The notes under the pieces were generated by a model. It was not told where the DNA came from, did no database searches, and saw only the letters and a program-made list of their open reading frames with translations. The translations under genes and the position numbers were made by a program. This document shows, piece after piece, positions 49,501 to 55,500 of a stretch of 64,000 nucleotides of DNA (position 1 is the stretch's first letter; each line of letters starts with the position of its first letter). The stretch is from Henricia sp. BOLD:AAB3569 (Eukaryota > Echinodermata > Asteroidea > Spinulosida > Echinasteridae): the NCBI GenBank assembly GCA_037783545.1, contig JBBELK010000311.1, positions 496,001 to 560,000 of the forward strand. Reading direction: 5' to 3'.

Positions 49501-52500
49501 GAGCCGTTCGGTGCCAATCATTTAGTCGTTGTCTGCTCAATATGTACACAGACTTTTTTTGAACGCGCTAAATGTAGTTAAAAAGTGGAATCAATTCCGA
49601 TTGGAATCGCAATTTATTTTGGAATTGGAGTTGACTCTGAAAATGGTGGAGTCGCCTGTATGTACATGTAACACCCAAACTGATTTCATTGATACATGTA
49701 TTGTGAAAGGAGTAGGATGCCATTTTCAACAAAGGTCCAACATAGATATTTTTGCAAAACACACTCCCATGAGGCATACAAAAGTAGGCTATGCTTTGTA
49801 TAGCACAATTTCTTGTGATATGTAGATTTGTAGAAGTTTAATACAGCATTTGTATTACTGCCATCAGTTGCAACTGTCCAGTCACATAACCCTCATCAAG
49901 TCAGCATCCATGGCAGGATAAGCACCATCAATATGGTACTGGAAGCTGAGAACATATGGTACCTGTCCGAACCTTGCCGGACAGACGAGGCAGAGGAGAG
50001 TGTGACAGAAAGGGTGATAGGGACCAATATCAGACTTGAGGTGAGACTTGCACGGGAAATGATATGAACGCAACATCTGGTATGGTGCCTAATCACCATT
50101 GAAATGAAACAACCAAACTTGGGATATGAGAAAATTTTAAGGGCCTTATCGGGATTCGAACCTAAGACCTCTGACTCACTGCATGGGCAAAGTAAATGCA
50201 TGCCATGCCGTGGAAACCAGCGCGAAGTGCGAGATGGTTTGCTTTTGTCAGTCGCGGTTGGAAAATAATCATCCTACGAAAACTATGTTACATAAGAAGG
50301 ATTTCTGGGTGTTGATATGGACCAGAGAATCTCTCAGATTTTCGCGTCTTTGCAGCGATAAAGAAATAATATCCGAAGAAAAACGGCACTATATTAAAGA
50401 AACCAACTAGTTGCATTCAAGTTGCTTCCTCAACTTAGCGCAGTGGGGAGGATAGGTGTGACGAGTCAGGGAAAACAAGGAAACAAGGTCAAACACGTGT
50501 CGACCCATTGGATGCCATCTTTATTTACTAACATATGATACATAATACAGCGCCAAACAGACGGTAAAGCGCATAGCCCAACATTTGGCCTCTTTTGTTA
50601 ATTTTAAACATTTTCAGTTAATTACGTGACATTTTGATGATTTTTGTTCACAATGACCATCGCAAAATTATTGTCAATGATGCTATATATCGCTACATTA
50701 TGTAAACAGTAAGCTGGTGTGTTCCTCTAAAATAGAAAAGCCGTTTCCTAAGCCACACAAGACTTTGTAGCTTTTAGTTTTACTTCTCTTAAAGAAACAG
50801 CAGCAAAACGGGACCTCCCAGTAAAGTGCGATTCTCAAATTATTTGAAACCCCAGAACCTCGACCGCACCCCCAGCTTCTCCCATAAAGAACGTACAATT
50901 TAGTTTGTGTACACAACCTATAATAGTCTGACAATATTTTATATTTTTGACAATGCCATTAGGTCATTCCGACACGTAATCCTGAAGGTGACTCTGCATA
51001 TCGTAGTATGCTTGTCAAAATCAAATGCACTCATCCAGTTGTCCAGCCAATCCAAGGTAAATTGCTTCACTAAGCTGAATTATTCAATCAATTACATATC
51101 TTGTTTGTTTCTCACTAGTTCAGGTGCGCAGGATTGCAGGTTACTTGGGGTCAGTACTTGCCGAGTTCCACTTGGACAAGTTTGATAAAAGGCTGTCCAT
51201 GACCCCGTTCTCACTAGAGAAATCGCTTCATTTGACGATGACTCAACGATGATTCGACGAAGAGTTTTCCTGATGTGAATTAACACACGCCTCTTTATTC
51301 AACGATGATTAGAATTGCTTCATTCGATGAAGCAAATAGCTTCATTCGATGAAGAAATCACTTCTGTCATTCGATGAAGCAAATTTGTAATGAGAACGCT
51401 CCCTTCGTTCGACGAAGCAATTTGGCAGGCCTAGTTGCACAAGCAAGTGTTGTTTTTGACGCACCACTGAAAAACCACACAGCGCGTCTAGACACGTGAC
51501 GCGCAAGTGTACGACGTCCCAGAGCTTCATTCGATCTTCGTTAGCGGTCGCTTATGTGTACGGTACCGCTCTTCATACGATCTTCGTTCGATCTTCGCTA
51601 AGTGATATGTGAACACAAGCTTTATTAACTAAAGATGATTAAATAATCTTCAATGCGATTTCTCTAGTGAGAACGGGGTTTTGATGTGTAGTCTCCAAAA
51701 AAAAAAAAATTGCTATTTTCTTAAAATATAAATTCTTGATCGGAACAGAGGTTTGTTGAATACAGTGAACTTGTGGATATCAAGGCACTGATTGATCAAT
51801 AACTTTCGAATCGTTCCGCTACAGTAATTTCGTCCAGCAATATGACATTTTCTGTTTCTGTGAGAATCCTGTAGTTATTAAGGGCTCCCAGGAAATTCAT
51901 TTTGTTGGGTTTTCAACCCGTTTTAAACTTGTGTGGGATGAGTTAACCTCCAGAGCTATGCGTCTCCTAAACACCCCTGCAAGTGGAAGATCGAGCTCAG
52001 GAATGCACTTAGAACAGAGTGATGCACCCTGCCTCATTGGGCTACGCAATGTGATGCAGATCTTCTCACAGGTAACCTCTGAATTATATAACTGACTTTC
52101 GTACGTTCTTTCACTGTAAATTCAATGATAGAAGAACAGCAGGACTGGTCCTCTTGGTCCACCTGGTCTGCATGGAATGAGTGCCAGCTTGAAGGAGGGG
52201 CGTGTAAACAAGAAATGCAGACAAGACAAAGGCAACTTGGCAGGCAGCGGATGGTTCAGGAGAGACCGTGTAGCTGTGGTAAGCAAGTCGGGCATTAGCA
52301 CGCAGAAGGGAGAAATGACGACCCGACAATTGTGATCAATGCATGTTTTCAAGGTTATTTTTTTACAAGCGATCCTGTTTTTCTGTGGTATTATTGGAAC
52401 TCAGACACCAAGGATTCCTCATCAAAAGCACCAATGGCACTGTAACTCAAAGCCTGAAGACATTTGTGAAAGAGATTTAGATGATTAATAAATGCTCAGT

Positions 52501-55500
52501 TTTAGAGATGGGAAAAAAATCCTTCCACACATGTACAGGGGAAACCCACCAAATAATTTGTTTCTCCATCATCAATTTTTGGCTCTGAATTCACCAACAG
52601 ATGGACAGCAGGACTTGTCAAATGGTGGCGAGAACTGGGCCTCATGGTCTGCTTGGTCTGCATGGAATGATTGCCAGCTTGATAATGAAGGAGGGGTGTG
52701 TGGACAGGGAATGCAGACAAGACAACGGCAACTTGGCATGCAGCAGATAAATCACGAGAGACCGTGCATGATTTGTGGTAAGCGAGTTGGTTACTGAGTA
52801 GATGGAAAAGACTGAGTGGAGTAAAAAGCTTCCAAAAATTAAAAACCATGGAATATACTTATACCATTAGGAATCAAAGTTACAAACTATACTTTTGCAA
52901 ATTTTTACTTAATTCTTTGTATACCTGTTAATGCATGGTGGGATTGTGAGGGATGTATCGGACATTATCGAACAGTGTGTTCAAAAATGACTATGTATTT
53001 GGTGGAAAGCTTGGTGTAATTACGTCACCTAGTAACCGTGGTAGTAAAACATGGCTGACAGTTTGGAATCGCGACGTGAGTACGAAGAAAAACACAGATT
53101 TATGACACAAAACACGGCGGAATAGGGCTGTAAATACAATTTGCTTAATCAATAGATGTCTGTGGGCATTGACAAAGTTTATTGCGGCACTTTAGGGCAA
53201 CTATTTTTGCATGCATGGCGCCGGCTTTATTTTGTATCCTGAGTCAAACGATAACAGTGTTTGTAAAGCACCACCTGGCAACAACCTTTGACCTGTGTTC
53301 CCAGAATTCAAAGTGAAACCCTGTGTCGTTCGTTTTGCACACCCTGTTACACGGTGTAAGCGTCTCGAACGCCCCTACTGTGTACGCGTAGGTACCGCTC
53401 TTCATACGATCTTCGTTAAAGTGATATGTGAAAGCACGCTTCATTAACTAACGATGATTAACTAATCTTCGTCGAACGAAGCGATTTCTCTAGTAAGAAC
53501 AGGGTCTTCGATGTGTAAAGTCTCCAAATTTGCTATTTTCTTAAAATATCAATTCCTGTTTGGAACAGAGGTTTATACAGTGAACTTGTTGATATCAATT
53601 TAGGCAATGATTGATCAATAACTTTCGAATTGTTCCGCTACAGTAATTTCGTCCAGCACTGAAATGTGACATTTTCTGTTTCTGTGAGAATCCTGTAGTT
53701 ATTATTATTAAGGGATCCCAGAAAATTCATTTTGTTGGGTTTTCAACCCGTTTTAAACTTGTGTGGGATGAGTTGACCTCTAGAGCTATGCGTCTCCCAA
53801 ACACCCCTGAAAGTGGAAGATCGAGCTCAGGAATGCACTTAAAACAGGGGGATGCACCCTGCCTCATTGGGCTACGCAATGTGATGCAGATCTTCTCACA
53901 GATAATTACCTCTGAATTATATAACTGACTTTCGTACGTTCTTTCACTGTAAATTCAATGATAGAAGAACAGCAGGACTGGTCTGCCTGGTCCTCTTGGT
54001 CTGCATGGAATGATTGCCAGCTTGAAGGAGGGGCGTGTAAACAAGAAATGCAGACAAGACAAAGGCAACTCGGCAGGCAGCGGATGATTCAGGAGAGACC
54101 GTGTAGCTGTGGTAAGCAAGTCGGGCATTAGCACGCAGAAGGGAGAAATCGACCCAACAATAATTGTGATTAATGCATGTATTCAAGTTTTTTTTTGTTT
54201 ACAAGCGATCCTGTTTTTCTGTGGTATTATTGGAACTCAGACACCAAGGATTCCTCATTAAAAGCACCAATGGCACTGTAACTCATTTGTAAGACATTTG
54301 TGAAAGAGATCTAGATGATTAATAAATGCTCAGTTTTAGAGATGGGAAAAAAATCCTTACACACATGTACAGGGGAAAGCCACCAAATAATTTGTTTCTC
54401 CAAGATCATCAATTTTTGGCTCTGAATTCACCAACAGATGGACAGCAGGACTTGTCAAATGGTGGGGAGAACTTGGCCTCATGGTCTGCTTGGTCTGCAT
54501 GGAATGATTGCCAGCTTGAAGGAGGGGTGTGTGGACAGGGAATGCAGACAAGACAACGGCAACTTGGCATGCAGCAGATAAATCAGGAGAGACCGTGCAT
54601 GATTTGTGGTAAGCGAGTTGGTTATTGAGTAGATGGAAAAGACTCATCAGTGGAGTAAAACGCTTCCAAAAATTAAAAACCATGGAATATACTTATACCA
54701 TTAGGAATCAAAGTTACAAACTATACTTTTGCAAATTTTTACTTGTTTTCTTTGTATACCTGTTAATGCATGGTGGCATTGTGAGGGATGTATCGGACAT
54801 TATCGAACAGTGTGTTAAAAAATGACTATGTATTTGGTGGAAAGCTTGGTGTAATTACGTCACCTAGTAACCGTGGTAGTAAAACATGGCTGACAGTTTG
54901 GAATCGCGACGCGAGTACGAAGAAAAACACAGATTTAATTATGACACAAAACACGGGGGAATAGGGCTGTAAATACATTTTGCTTAATCATTATAGATGT
55001 CTGTGGGCATTGACAAAGTTTATTGCGGCACTTTAGGGCAACTATTTTTGCGTGGCGCCGGCTTTATTTTTCATCGCGAGTCAAACGATAACGGTGTTTA
55101 TAAAGCACCACCCGGCAACAACCTTTGATCTGTGTTCCAATAATTCAAAGTGAAACCATGTGTCGTTCGTTTTGCATCTTCTGCAGGCTTCCCCCGGTGT
55201 AAACACCCCGTTACACGGTGTAAGCGTCTCGAACGCCCCTACTGTGTACGCGTAGGTACCGCTCTTCATACGATCTTCGTTAAGTGATATGTGAACGCAC
55301 GCTTCATTAACTAACGATGATTAACTAATCTTCGTCGAACGAAGCGATTTCTCTAGTGAGAACGGGGTCTTTGATGTGTAGTCTCCAAATTTGCTATTTT
55401 CTTAAAATATCAATTCCTGTTCGGAACAGAGGTTTGTTAAATACAGTGAACTTGTGGATATCAATTTAGGCACTGATTGATCAATAACCTTTGAATTGTT

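Noticed and set aside
51868-52071. Orphan frame of the repeat unit as a coding exon
   Set aside because: Entry and exit phases do not match exon 16 or the TSP1-A exons, and copy 2 lacks the donor. Kept as a finding only.
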